NCBI GenBank assembly: GCA_964624255.1
Contig: CAZUWV010000032.1
Coordinates: 1-14,765, forward strand
DNA length: 14,765 nt
Direction: 5' to 3'
Origin: JAUZQZ01 sp964624255
GTDB taxonomy: Bacteria > Pseudomonadota > Zetaproteobacteria > Mariprofundales > Mariprofundaceae
Shown here: one piece after another, positions 7,333 through 14,477 of the stretch
How the letters are laid out: the number at the start of each line of letters is the position of its first letter
Numbering within the stretch: position 1 is the first letter of the stretch
Translations under genes and position numbers: made by a program
The notes under the pieces: generated by a model
What the model was told of the DNA's origin: nothing
The model's input: only the letters and a program-made list of their open reading frames with translations
Database searches by the model: none

Positions 7333-8402
7333 AATTATGGATGGAGAGGCAACTGGCGGATGCCGAAATGGTTGCGCTGATGCTCTCCCTTCTTGTGTTG
7401 TTCGGGTTATTGGCGCTATTTGGAAATACGCTCGAGCCCGTTCTCGCGGCCATTGCTCTGGCTTATGTATTGGACGGAATTGTGGACATGCTGGAACATT
7501 GCCGAATACCGCGTCTGCTCAGTATTTTCCTGGTGGGTACAGGCGCCATCCTGTTTATTCTGGTCGCCTTACTGGCTGTTGTGCCGCTGCTCAGCGCTCA
7601 GGTTGGGCGCCTGATCGCCCAGGCCCCTCATTATGTGTCCAGCCTGCGCGACTTGCTACATACGCTGCAGCACCAGTATGCCGGTTGGATAAATCCGGAT
7701 TATGTCCAGCATCTGGTATTACTCGCAGCGGGTAAATTGCAGGATTGGGGGGCGGCGGTTTTTTCCTTTTCGCTGGCTTCCATTCCGGGGCTAATTACCC
7801 TGCTGGTTTATGCGGTTCTGGTGCCGGTCCTGGTATTCTTTCTGCTTAAGGATAAGAAAATCTTGATCGCGTGGGGGCAGCGTTTTCTGCCATGTCGGCG
7901 ACTATTGCTGAACAGAGTCTGGAGCGAGGTGGATACCCAGATAGGGAACTATATTCGTGGCAAATTTTGGGAAATGTGCGTAGTCGGCGTGATAACATGG
8001 CTGGTTTTGTGGTGGTTCGGACACCAATATGCACTGCTATTGGGTGCGCTGACCGGTATTTCAGTATGGATACCTTTTGTGGGTGTTGCCGTAGTGACGA
8101 TACCGGTCGTGTTGTTGTCATTTTTCCAGTGGGGGGTCACCGATGCTACCCTGTACGTCTTGATTGCCTACGGTGTGGTGCAGGCACTGGATGCCAACTT
8201 GCTGGTACCATGGCTATTTTCTGAAGTGGTGAATATCCATCCTATTGCAATTATCGTGGCTATTCTGGTGTTCGGCAGTTTATGGGGCGTTCTGGGCGTA
8301 TTTATTGCCATTCCGATGGCTGCCCTGGTGCATAGCGTGTTGCGAGTTATGATGGGGCGTAAGTCGCAAAAAGCGTTTATTCGGGAAGAAGAATGTGCTT
8401 GA
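7320..8402 (+). CDS. AI-2E family transporter (PerM-like permease)
   Basis: Polytopic inner-membrane protein of about 360 residues, of the family that includes E. coli PerM and TqsA; substrates of most members are unknown. Hydrophobic segments lie at about 18-55, 62-88, 145-180, 205-225, 235-270, 275-295 and 305-345. Family features include VLVPVLVFFLLKD, VWSEVDTQIGNYIRGK, YGVVQALDANLLVPWLFSEVVN and LWGVLGVFIAIPMA. The start is uncertain. TTG at 7320 has a GGGAAGGA sequence 3 nt upstream, and the N-terminus then aligns with pseudomonad homologues I remember. An in-frame GTG at 7296 would add eight residues, and an ATG at 7341 is also possible. It overlaps the preceding gene by 13 bp, closing the carB-greA-DUF4149 cluster. 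Confidence 0.92.
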   Translation: MQALKLWMERQLADAEMVALMLSLLVLFGLLALFGNTLEPVLAAIALAYVLDGIVDMLEHCRIPRLLSIFLVGTGAILFILVALLAVVPLLSAQVGRLIAQAPHYVSSLRDLLHTLQHQYAGWINPDYVQHLVLLAAGKLQDWGAAVFSFSLASIPGLITLLVYAVLVPVLVFFLLKDKKILIAWGQRFLPCRRLLLNRVWSEVDTQIGNYIRGKFWEMCVVGVITWLVLWWFGHQYALLLGALTGISVWIPFVGVAVVTIPVVLLSFFQWGVTDATLYVLIAYGVVQALDANLLVPWLFSEVVNIHPIAIIVAILVFGSLWGVLGVFIAIPMAALVHSVLRVMMGRKSQKAFIREEECA

Positions 8403-8566
8403 GAGCATTGCCGCGCTATAAGTCCTAGCGAGAAGACTGGATGCCTCGCGATTATTGTGGCGATTTTCCCGTAAAAAGGCCGCCTGTCCGACTGCGCGTT
8501 GCACGCAGGCAGGTGTTCTGGTGACTTCTTGTGAAGTCGTCATTAGGTTGCAGCCTGCATGACAAC

Positions 8567-8734
8567 TTAGCCTGCATTATTCATGAATCGCCATGATGAT
8601 TGCGCCGGGCCTTTGTTCGCAACGGATCCCAAGGAAGGAGGCCGTAGCCATGCATACGGACGACCGACGAGGGATTCGTTGCGAACAGAGGAACAAGCAA
8701 GGGCATGCCAGAATTTATGAATAATGCAGGTTAG
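8567..8734 (+). mobile_element. 160-bp MITE, copy B, with TTAG target duplication
   Basis: The element proper, 8571-8730, starts CCTGCATTATTCAT and ends with the exact inverted complement. It is flanked by TTAG on both sides (8567-8570 and 8731-8734). It is the reverse-complement counterpart of copy A at 2612-2771, with the same length and about 91 percent identity by hand count, including the inner TGCGAACAAAGG-type repeat (here CCTTTGTTCGCA at 8610-8621). It encodes no transposase. Its right end abuts the yfgM ribosome-binding site, and the G closing the TTAG duplication is part of AGGGAGGA. An ATG inside the element end (8724) is in frame with yfgM but is probably not the start. Confidence 0.85.
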
Positions 8735-8740
8735 GGAGGA
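8733..8740 (+). promoter_or_regulatory. yfgM ribosome-binding site that decides the start
   Basis: AGGGAGGA lies 7 nt before the GTG at 8748, an ideal spacing. The upstream in-frame ATG at 8724 lies within the MITE terminal repeat and has no such site. This favours the GTG start, and shows that the element inserted without destroying the translation signal. Confidence 0.75.
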
Positions 8741-8747
8741 AAATAAA

Positions 8748-9431
8748 GTGACCAGTCCGGCGAAAAAAAATAGGCAGCCAAGTCCGGTTGACGCGAGCCA
8801 TGGGGACCTGGATGCGTTGAAACGCGATATGCGTTCGGCACATCTGGCCGCATGGACTCAGAAGAACCAGCAAAAAATAATAGCTGGCGTTGCTGCCCTG
8901 CTGCTTGTCATTGTAGGTGTCAGCCTGTGGAGAGAACATACTGCCACGCAGCGCGCATCGGCTGCTACGCTTTACTATCAGGCCTTAAACGTAGCGAATG
9001 TGGATGCCAAAAGCGCCTTGCTGGCAAAGGTCGTTAAGGACTATAGCGATACTGCCTATGCGGGTCTCGCCCAAATTTTGCTAGCCAAAGTGGACCGGGC
9101 ACATGATGTCCAGCATCTTACGGCATTACTTGCGCATGGCGCCCCCGATCGAGAAATGGCTTGGCAGGCCCGGCTTGATTTGGCCCAGGCGTACCTGCGC
9201 AAGAACGAAAAGGTAAAGGCCAAAAGCGTCCTGGCCAAATCCATGGGTGCGGATTATGAGCAGTTGCGCCATTATTTGATGGCTGAAATAGCTGACAACA
9301 ATACAGATCGCATATCGTATCTCAAACAGGCGCTAGGCACTGCCTCGCACGATGCGGTGCTGAGGCAACGTATCAAAAAACGTTTGGCCGAACTCAAGGA
9401 TTCTTCCAGTGCGGGTGCTCCTGACTCATGA
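8748..9431 (+). CDS. yfgM: YfgM family protein (ancillary SecYEG-associated, TPR-like)
   Basis: Inner-membrane protein with a short cytoplasmic N-terminus, one transmembrane segment (about 44-61, AGVAALLLVIVGVSL) and a periplasmic helical domain of TPR-like repeats (about 70-215) with alternating LAQ, LAK and YL motifs. In E. coli, YfgM (206 residues) associates with the SecYEG translocon and the chaperone PpiD; this protein has 227 residues. The GTG start is chosen from the AGGGAGGA site at 8733-8740. The order yfgM-bamB-der is a conserved arrangement that supports the call. Its stop overlaps the bamB start by 4 bp (ATGA), so the two are coupled. A MITE immediately upstream may have replaced the ancestral promoter or the link to hisS. 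Confidence 0.88.
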   Translation: MTSPAKKNRQPSPVDASHGDLDALKRDMRSAHLAAWTQKNQQKIIAGVAALLLVIVGVSLWREHTATQRASAATLYYQALNVANVDAKSALLAKVVKDYSDTAYAGLAQILLAKVDRAHDVQHLTALLAHGAPDREMAWQARLDLAQAYLRKNEKVKAKSVLAKSMGADYEQLRHYLMAEIADNNTDRISYLKQALGTASHDAVLRQRIKKRLAELKDSSSAGAPDS

Positions 9432-10573
9432 GATGCGATTGCCGCAGTTTTACCGTCTGGATGCTGAGCCTTTTAATGCTGGCTTCTTGTGCTTCGACGC
9501 CAAAGATTCAGAAGAATATTCCGACGAAGGATAAAAACGTGCCGGCAGCGGGGACGATCTCCAGCCTGGATATGGCCTGGGTCGTGGATGTGGATCAGCG
9601 TCATCCCATGTCGCCAGCAGGGTTTTCTCAGCCTGCTCTGGCGGGGAATGATATCGTTATCGGCGGGCGGGATGCGTATGTGCGCGTTTATGATTTGCAC
9701 GGCAATGAATTGCGCCGTATCGCTATTGAATCGGCCTGTGAATCCGGGGCTCTGGCGTTGAATCCGACGTTGGTAGTACTCAGCGATGTAAATGGAACCC
9801 TCTATGGCATCAATCCACGGGTTGGCCGTATTCTGTGGCGGCGACGATTATCTTCGGTCATGCTTGGTCACCCGGTTAAAGCAGGCCATGGTTTTATGAT
9901 ACAGACTGCCGATAGCCATATCTACCGTTTTTCTCCCAAAGGTAAAAAGCGCTGGAGTTTCGCAGGGCAAATGGGCGGCATGACCATGCGCCATGGGCCT
10001 TCGCCGTGCGTATCCGGCAAGATCGTTTACGCCATCTTTACCGATGGTGATGTGGTGGCGCTAAGGACGGATTCAGGTGATCTGATTTGGCGGCGGCAAC
10101 TGATGCTGGATATGAATGCCATGACTTTAAGTCAAATGAAGGTTCCAGTCGCCGATCCCGTGTTGGTCGGGAACCTCCTGATTGTGTCGTTCTATGAGGG
10201 AGATACAATGGCCTTGACGGTCAGCGACGGTCAACAGCGGTGGCAACGGCAGCTATCGCTGAAATCCACACCCATTGTCCAGGGCGGGCGTCTGCTCGCA
10301 GCAACCAGCCATGGCGCCGTCGTTTCGCTGGATATATCCAGCGGGGCAACGCTGTGGCGGGAACAATTAAGTGATGAAGAACTGGTTGGACCTGCTTTAT
10401 GGAAAAACCACCTGTTTGTCGGCGATGATCGCGGGCGCGTTTATGCACTGACACTTGATGGGCGAGAAAGTGGGGTCTTGGGCCTTCCAGGCCGCCTGGA
10501 TCGGGCACCGATTGCTGTTTCAGATGGTATCCTGATTCGCAACAATTTGGGTGGCCTCTACCTGATTCGATGA
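9428..10573 (+). CDS. bamB: Outer-membrane assembly lipoprotein BamB
   Basis: Lipoprotein of the BAM complex, which folds and inserts beta-barrel proteins into the outer membrane; BamB binds BamA. The N-terminus is a lipoprotein signal peptide with lipobox LASC, so Cys21 is the lipidated residue. The next residue is Ala rather than Asp, consistent with Lol transport to the outer membrane. The remainder (about 45-381) consists of repeated PQQ-like beta-propeller blades with recurring G-D-LIWRR and G-LYGI type motifs. The 381-residue length is close to E. coli (392). The ATG overlaps the yfgM stop (ATGA). The gene ends 13 bp before der. Confidence 0.95.
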   Translation: MRCDCRSFTVWMLSLLMLASCASTPKIQKNIPTKDKNVPAAGTISSLDMAWVVDVDQRHPMSPAGFSQPALAGNDIVIGGRDAYVRVYDLHGNELRRIAIESACESGALALNPTLVVLSDVNGTLYGINPRVGRILWRRRLSSVMLGHPVKAGHGFMIQTADSHIYRFSPKGKKRWSFAGQMGGMTMRHGPSPCVSGKIVYAIFTDGDVVALRTDSGDLIWRRQLMLDMNAMTLSQMKVPVADPVLVGNLLIVSFYEGDTMALTVSDGQQRWQRQLSLKSTPIVQGGRLLAATSHGAVVSLDISSGATLWREQLSDEELVGPALWKNHLFVGDDRGRVYALTLDGRESGVLGLPGRLDRAPIAVSDGILIRNNLGGLYLIR

Positions 10574-10586
10574 TGATATCTTTCTG

Positions 10587-11948
10587 ATGGGTGAGACCTT
10601 TCCTGTTATTGCGATCGTTGGTCGCCCCAATGTTGGAAAATCCACTTTATTCAACAGCCTGATACGACAACGGAAAGCCATTGTCGGAGACAGGCCTGGT
10701 GTGACCGTGGACCGTCTGGAATCTGAATGGAGACTGGGCGATCGGATGGTAACGCTGGTGGACACTGGAGGCATGGGCCAGGACGATCACGATGACATGC
10801 AATCCGGGATTGAACGGCAGGTGGAAGCCGCGCTGGATGTGGCCGATGTGGTGGTGTTCGTCGTAGACGGTGAAGCGGGGCTGGTACCGGCGGACCAATC
10901 AATAGCAGACAAGCTACGCCGCCAGAATATGGATGTGGTTTTGGTGGTCAACAAGGCGGAAAATCCGGATATAGTCGTAGAGTTCTTTTCCCTCGGCATG
11001 GGCGATCCTGTCGCGGTATCCGCATTGCACGGACACGGTGTCCGTCAGTTGAAGGATATTCTGGGTCAACACCTGCCCGTACGGTGTGTGAGCCGCAAAT
11101 CGAAGAGTAATATCCTTGCCAGTCTGGCTGTCGTGGGTCGTCCGAACGTTGGAAAATCTACGCTGATCAATGCATGGCTGGGCCGGGAACGAATGGTAGT
11201 CAGCTCCAGGGCCGGGACCACACGCGATGCCGTGGATGCGGATATGCCTTATGTGGATAAGGAAGGAAAAGGCATTGTACGCCTGGTGGATACGGCGGGG
11301 CAGCGACGACATGCGCGTATCAGGGATGCGATTGAGTTCGTGGCGCGCGTGAAAGCGCAACAGGCATTCGCACGCGCCGATGCCGCCATGCTACTGCTGG
11401 ATGGCAGCGAAGATGTTGCTGAGCAGGATATGCGCCTGATGGCTTTGGCACAGGAAAAGGGGTGTGCGTTGCTGGTCGCGGTGAACAAGGTTGACCTGAT
11501 GGATGACGAGGCATGGAAATGCTACGCCGAACGCCTGGATTTCCGCATGCGCGGCCTCGCGGATATCCCTGTGTTTCGTATCGCCGCAAAACAAGGTAAG
11601 GGCGTGAAGGGATTATTGAAACATGCGGTGGAGGCAGCCCGGCGAAACCGGAGAATGCTGAATACGGGGGAGCTGAACCGCTGGCTCGCGACAGCGCAGG
11701 AGAAGCAGCAGCCTCCCAGCGATGATGGAGCCGCAGTGCGCATGAAATATTGCACCCAGGTCGCGACGAGCCCACCTGCTATCAAGATATTCTGTAACCG
11801 TCCCGGTGCGATGAGACAAACATATCGTCGCTATCTGGCGCACGATTTCCGCAAACGTTTTGACCTTCCTGGTATACCGGTTCGCCTGATATTTTTAGTA
11901 ACGAAGAATCCGTATGCCCCGCAGGATAGTGGCTCAGGAAAAAACTAG
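10587..11948 (+). CDS. der: GTPase Der (EngA), 50S ribosome assembly
   Basis: Essential double-GTPase needed for late 50S subunit maturation. Two G domains are visible. The first has GRPNVGKST at residues 12-20, DTGG for G3, N122-K-A-E125 for G4 and SALHGHG for G5. The second has GRPNVGKST at 184-192, DTAGQRR for G3 and N300-K-V-D303 for G4. The C-terminal KH-like domain carries MKYCTQ followed by PPAIKIFCNRP. The 453-residue length is usual. Odd points: G4 of domain 1 is NKAE rather than NKxD; the switch I motif is TVDR rather than TRDR; G5 of domain 2 reads IAAKQGKG. No strong ribosome-binding site precedes the ATG, so coupling to bamB is likely. It overlaps ratA by 1 bp. Confidence 0.96.
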   Translation: MGETFPVIAIVGRPNVGKSTLFNSLIRQRKAIVGDRPGVTVDRLESEWRLGDRMVTLVDTGGMGQDDHDDMQSGIERQVEAALDVADVVVFVVDGEAGLVPADQSIADKLRRQNMDVVLVVNKAENPDIVVEFFSLGMGDPVAVSALHGHGVRQLKDILGQHLPVRCVSRKSKSNILASLAVVGRPNVGKSTLINAWLGRERMVVSSRAGTTRDAVDADMPYVDKEGKGIVRLVDTAGQRRHARIRDAIEFVARVKAQQAFARADAAMLLLDGSEDVAEQDMRLMALAQEKGCALLVAVNKVDLMDDEAWKCYAERLDFRMRGLADIPVFRIAAKQGKGVKGLLKHAVEAARRNRRMLNTGELNRWLATAQEKQQPPSDDGAAVRMKYCTQVATSPPAIKIFCNRPGAMRQTYRRYLAHDFRKRFDLPGIPVRLIFLVTKNPYAPQDSGSGKN

Positions 11949-12391
11949 TGCCCAGCTATGATGATGTACGTTCACTTGTCTGCCCTGTTGAACATATGTT
12001 CGGTGTGGTGATGGATATTGCCGCTTACCCGGAATTTTTACCGTGGGTGGCAGATGCGCATGTTCTTTCGCGGCAGGATAATGCACTAACTGCGGAATTA
12101 GTAGCTGATTTTAAGGGTATTCGGCAAGCATTCCAAACTATAGATCGATTCGTACCAAACGAGCGCGTTGAGATTCGCCTGTTGGAGGGACCATTCCGCT
12201 TTCTGGAGAGCGTATGGTCGTTCGAGGAAACAGGAGAGCATGCGTGCCGCATCCATTTTTCCATCGAGTTTGAGTTCAGGAGCATGATGCTGGGCATGGT
12301 AGCTTCGCCGATTTTCGGGCATGCCTGCATGACTATGGCGCATGTTTTCGAGAAACGAGCCATGGCTTTATACCTCAGGAAGGATACATGA
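11948..12391 (+). CDS. ratA: RatA family protein (START-like, ribosome association/CoQ10-binding fold)
   Basis: Small START-like (SRPBCC) protein of 147 residues. E. coli RatA interferes with joining of 50S and 30S subunits; related COQ10 proteins bind ubiquinone, so the in vivo role varies. Family features include the N-terminal V-CPVEHMFGVVMDIAAYPEFLPWV (hinting at the hydrophobic pocket), LLEGPFRFLES-W-F, FEFRSMMLGM and the C-terminal helix MTMAHVFEKRA. The GTG start overlaps the der stop (TAGTG) and has CAGGAA at 11935-11940. The four-base ATGA overlap with ratB is the canonical ratA-ratB pairing. Confidence 0.92.
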   Translation: MPSYDDVRSLVCPVEHMFGVVMDIAAYPEFLPWVADAHVLSRQDNALTAELVADFKGIRQAFQTIDRFVPNERVEIRLLEGPFRFLESVWSFEETGEHACRIHFSIEFEFRSMMLGMVASPIFGHACMTMAHVFEKRAMALYLRKDT

Positions 12392-12705
12392 ATATCACGG
12401 TAGCTTACGCGCTCCCGCATAAGCAGACGCTGGAGGAGATGGATGTTCCCGATGGTACAACGGTGGAGGAGGCCATATCCATGAGCCACCTTCTCGAAAA
12501 GCATCCCGAAATCGATCTGCCCGCTCACAAGGTTGGTGTACTGGGAAAACTGGTAACGATGAAAACTGGACTGCGCGATGGCGACCGGGTGGAGATTTAC
12601 CGCTCTTTGCCAAAAAAGGCGCGGGATGCCCATGCCATGGATGACAAGAAGGTTCGTATCCGCGCAAGAAAGGAACGGAGGCTTTCCAAATCTGCATCAG
12701 TCTGA
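12388..12705 (+). CDS. ratB: RatB/RnfH family protein (UPF0125)
   Basis: Small beta-grasp (ubiquitin-like) protein of 105 residues and unknown biochemical function, found as the second gene of ratA-ratB or near rnf genes. Family features include the N-terminal ITVAYALPHKQTL, V-DGTTVEEAI, the central VGVLGKLV and the RDGDRVEIYRSL motif near residues 70-82. The tail is strongly basic (KKVRIRARKERR). The start has AGGAAGGA at 12377-12384 and overlaps the ratA stop. The usual third neighbour bamE is not present; an unassigned exported protein follows after 137 bp. Confidence 0.92.
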   Translation: MNITVAYALPHKQTLEEMDVPDGTTVEEAISMSHLLEKHPEIDLPAHKVGVLGKLVTMKTGLRDGDRVEIYRSLPKKARDAHAMDDKKVRIRARKERRLSKSASV

Positions 12706-12842
12706 ACTATTCCCGCCATCATCGCCCTTGATGTAAGAAAACGCCCTCTGCAGCGCCTAATCGCTGTTCCATTTTCAATAGGGGCTTGCTCACAACACAT
12801 GAGTATTTGCGGGATTCAGATGATACGCCAGGGAGAAGCGGG

Positions 12843-14477
12843 ATGAATCAAAGAACCAATGACAGGTATTTTTCTATAACAAACTTACTTACAACGCTGA
12901 CGAATAGTTTATTCCGTGGAGCCACATTAGGCCTTCTGGCTCTGTCTATATGGATATATTCGCCAGGTTTGGCACAGGCGGCAGAAGGGAACATCAGCGT
13001 GAACCTGACGTATGCCGCCGCAGGCCTCGGCTATCAGACCGGGACCGCAACCGCGACGCTTGGTGGCAAGGTTGCTACCTATAACATTAAGGGATTCCAG
13101 TTTCTGGGTGTCGGCATATCCAACTTTAAGGGAACTGGCGTCGTGACCGGAGCGCATTCACTGAATGACCTGAATGGCGCTTTCTCTGTCACGCGAGGTT
13201 CGTTGTCCGCCATTATCGGCGGCGTGATGATGAGTTTGCACAATCCGCGAGGCGTAGCTATTACGTTGTCTGGCACAACAATGGGAATCGATGTCTCCGT
13301 GGGGCCGGGCAGACTGACATTTATGCGCACAGGCGCCATTAAAGACATAGGTAGTCACACGCATCATGCTACGGCCCCCCCCCGTTATATTTCCGGGGGC
13401 GAAAGGCCGCACCAAGGGCATGCAGCGAGGGGTGAGGGCCCATTTCTGCCGGTACGCATGGATAAATCCCTGCCCCGCGTTGGTTTGTATGCCTACACCA
13501 AGAGCCATGCCATGGTCGCAAACCCGCCAGGTCTGCTCGGTGGACCGCTAAGGGTCAGTTTGGTAAAGAAGGATACGAGCACCCACTGGATACTCCCCGG
13601 CCCCCGTTTTCTGGACCCTGCCGTTTTCGGTAACCCGGCGCATCCCATCGGTTTTGAGCAGGCACCGTTTCCATTGATTGGCATCCCTCCCAGTCTGCGT
13701 AGGTCGAAAAACGGAAAGTATACCTTTGTGAATCATGCCACGCCTTTCAGCGACTGGATGGAGAAAGGTGTCGGTAGTGTCAGGATGAAACTGGTGGATG
13801 CGACGGCCATTGATGGTGCCAGAACCAGGGACAAGGTTGATTTTGAGGCGACATTCAAGAGCCCGGACGGGAGATTCACCTACCGCGTGGTAAGCAAGAA
13901 GGCACTTTCTCACGGGATGGGGTATCCGTTCTTCGGTGGCGTAGTGACCAACCATCTAATGCATGGCGCAACGAATATCGGAACACGTTTGATGCCAACA
14001 GAATTTGTCTACGCCGGATTCTGGGGTGTTGGCAAAATTTACCGCAATGGCAAACTGGTCAATGACAGGCAACTTGTTCATGTGATGGTGGGCGAGACTG
14101 TCCGCAGCAATAACCACAAGCTCCAGTTCGACGGCGGGGTAAACCCACGCGGGATGACGATACATTTAATGGTGCCGCCTTACCGTGTGAGCCCCAAGGG
14201 ACTGGTGCTGGCACCAGTTAAAACCGGCTATGCTCCGTTCCCTCTCATCAAAAAGCACATGATGGCACAAATGAAGATACTGAAGGGAATGAAATCGCTA
14301 ACACCGGCGCAGAAGAGGGCGAAGATGAAGACCATGATGGAAGTCAAGAATCTCATGGCGCACACCAAGGAACAGATAGTGCAAGCGATGATGCAGGGTA
14401 ATAAATTCTTTGGCCAACCGTTCCTGCACATCATGTTCGGTATGCAGCCTTCCGATCTGCACGCCAGCCGCCGTTAA
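12843..14477 (+). CDS. Exported protein of unknown function with Met/His-rich C-terminus
   Basis: I do not recognise this 544-residue protein. The ATG at 12843 is preceded by GGGAG (12831-12835) and begins a Sec signal peptide: a 25-residue n-region, a hydrophobic core ATLGLLALSIWIY (27-39) and likely cleavage at AQA|AE (46/47). A longer frame from 12786 lacks a site and is less likely. Residues 48-165 form a Gly/Thr/Val-rich beta domain with GVAITLSGTTMGIDVSVGPGRLTF, vaguely like DUF1134/EipA-type proteins (uncertain). Residues 168-205 are a linker coded across a C9 tract. Residues 205-460 look like a second beta-rich domain. The last 80 residues hold about 12 Met plus several His in a helical, basic tail (KKHMMAQMK, MKTMMEVKNLM). 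The Met/His content suggests periplasmic metal binding, but this is only a guess. It has its own 137-bp upstream region, so it is probably a separate transcription unit. Confidence 0.85.
   Translation: MNQRTNDRYFSITNLLTTLTNSLFRGATLGLLALSIWIYSPGLAQAAEGNISVNLTYAAAGLGYQTGTATATLGGKVATYNIKGFQFLGVGISNFKGTGVVTGAHSLNDLNGAFSVTRGSLSAIIGGVMMSLHNPRGVAITLSGTTMGIDVSVGPGRLTFMRTGAIKDIGSHTHHATAPPRYISGGERPHQGHAARGEGPFLPVRMDKSLPRVGLYAYTKSHAMVANPPGLLGGPLRVSLVKKDTSTHWILPGPRFLDPAVFGNPAHPIGFEQAPFPLIGIPPSLRRSKNGKYTFVNHATPFSDWMEKGVGSVRMKLVDATAIDGARTRDKVDFEATFKSPDGRFTYRVVSKKALSHGMGYPFFGGVVTNHLMHGATNIGTRLMPTEFVYAGFWGVGKIYRNGKLVNDRQLVHVMVGETVRSNNHKLQFDGGVNPRGMTIHLMVPPYRVSPKGLVLAPVKTGYAPFPLIKKHMMAQMKILKGMKSLTPAQKRAKMKTMMEVKNLMAHTKEQIVQAMMQGNKFFGQPFLHIMFGMQPSDLHASRR
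13375..13383 (+). repeat. C9 homopolymer inside the exported-protein gene
   Basis: Nine consecutive C residues span codons 178-180 (Ala/Pro) of the exported protein. Gain or loss of one C shifts the frame: one alternative frame is closed by a stop at about 13551, leaving only the N-terminal domain. Homopolymers this long are mutable, but the sequence alone cannot show that the tract varies. Confidence 0.6.

Larger units (their letters stand above)
8403..8747. other. 345-bp gene-free interval ahead of yfgM
   Basis: The first 164 bp (8403-8566) contains no gene that I can support. It has a bulged stem-loop at about 8483-8513 (CCTG, CTGCG with CGCAG, CAGG) and a small hairpin, GACTTC-TTGT-GAAGTC, at 8523-8538. 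Neither is followed by a T-run on the plus strand, so neither is a standard terminator. On the minus strand, five T residues lie a few bases past the first stem-loop, but there is no minus-strand gene for it to serve. The rest is MITE copy B and the yfgM ribosome-binding site. hisS, often upstream of yfgM, is absent. Confidence 0.5.

Noticed and set aside
12702..12720. MITE-like sequence CTGAACTATTC at the end of ratB
   Set aside because: It matches 11 bases of the MITE copy A end, but no opposite end or target duplication follows, so chance is the simpler explanation.
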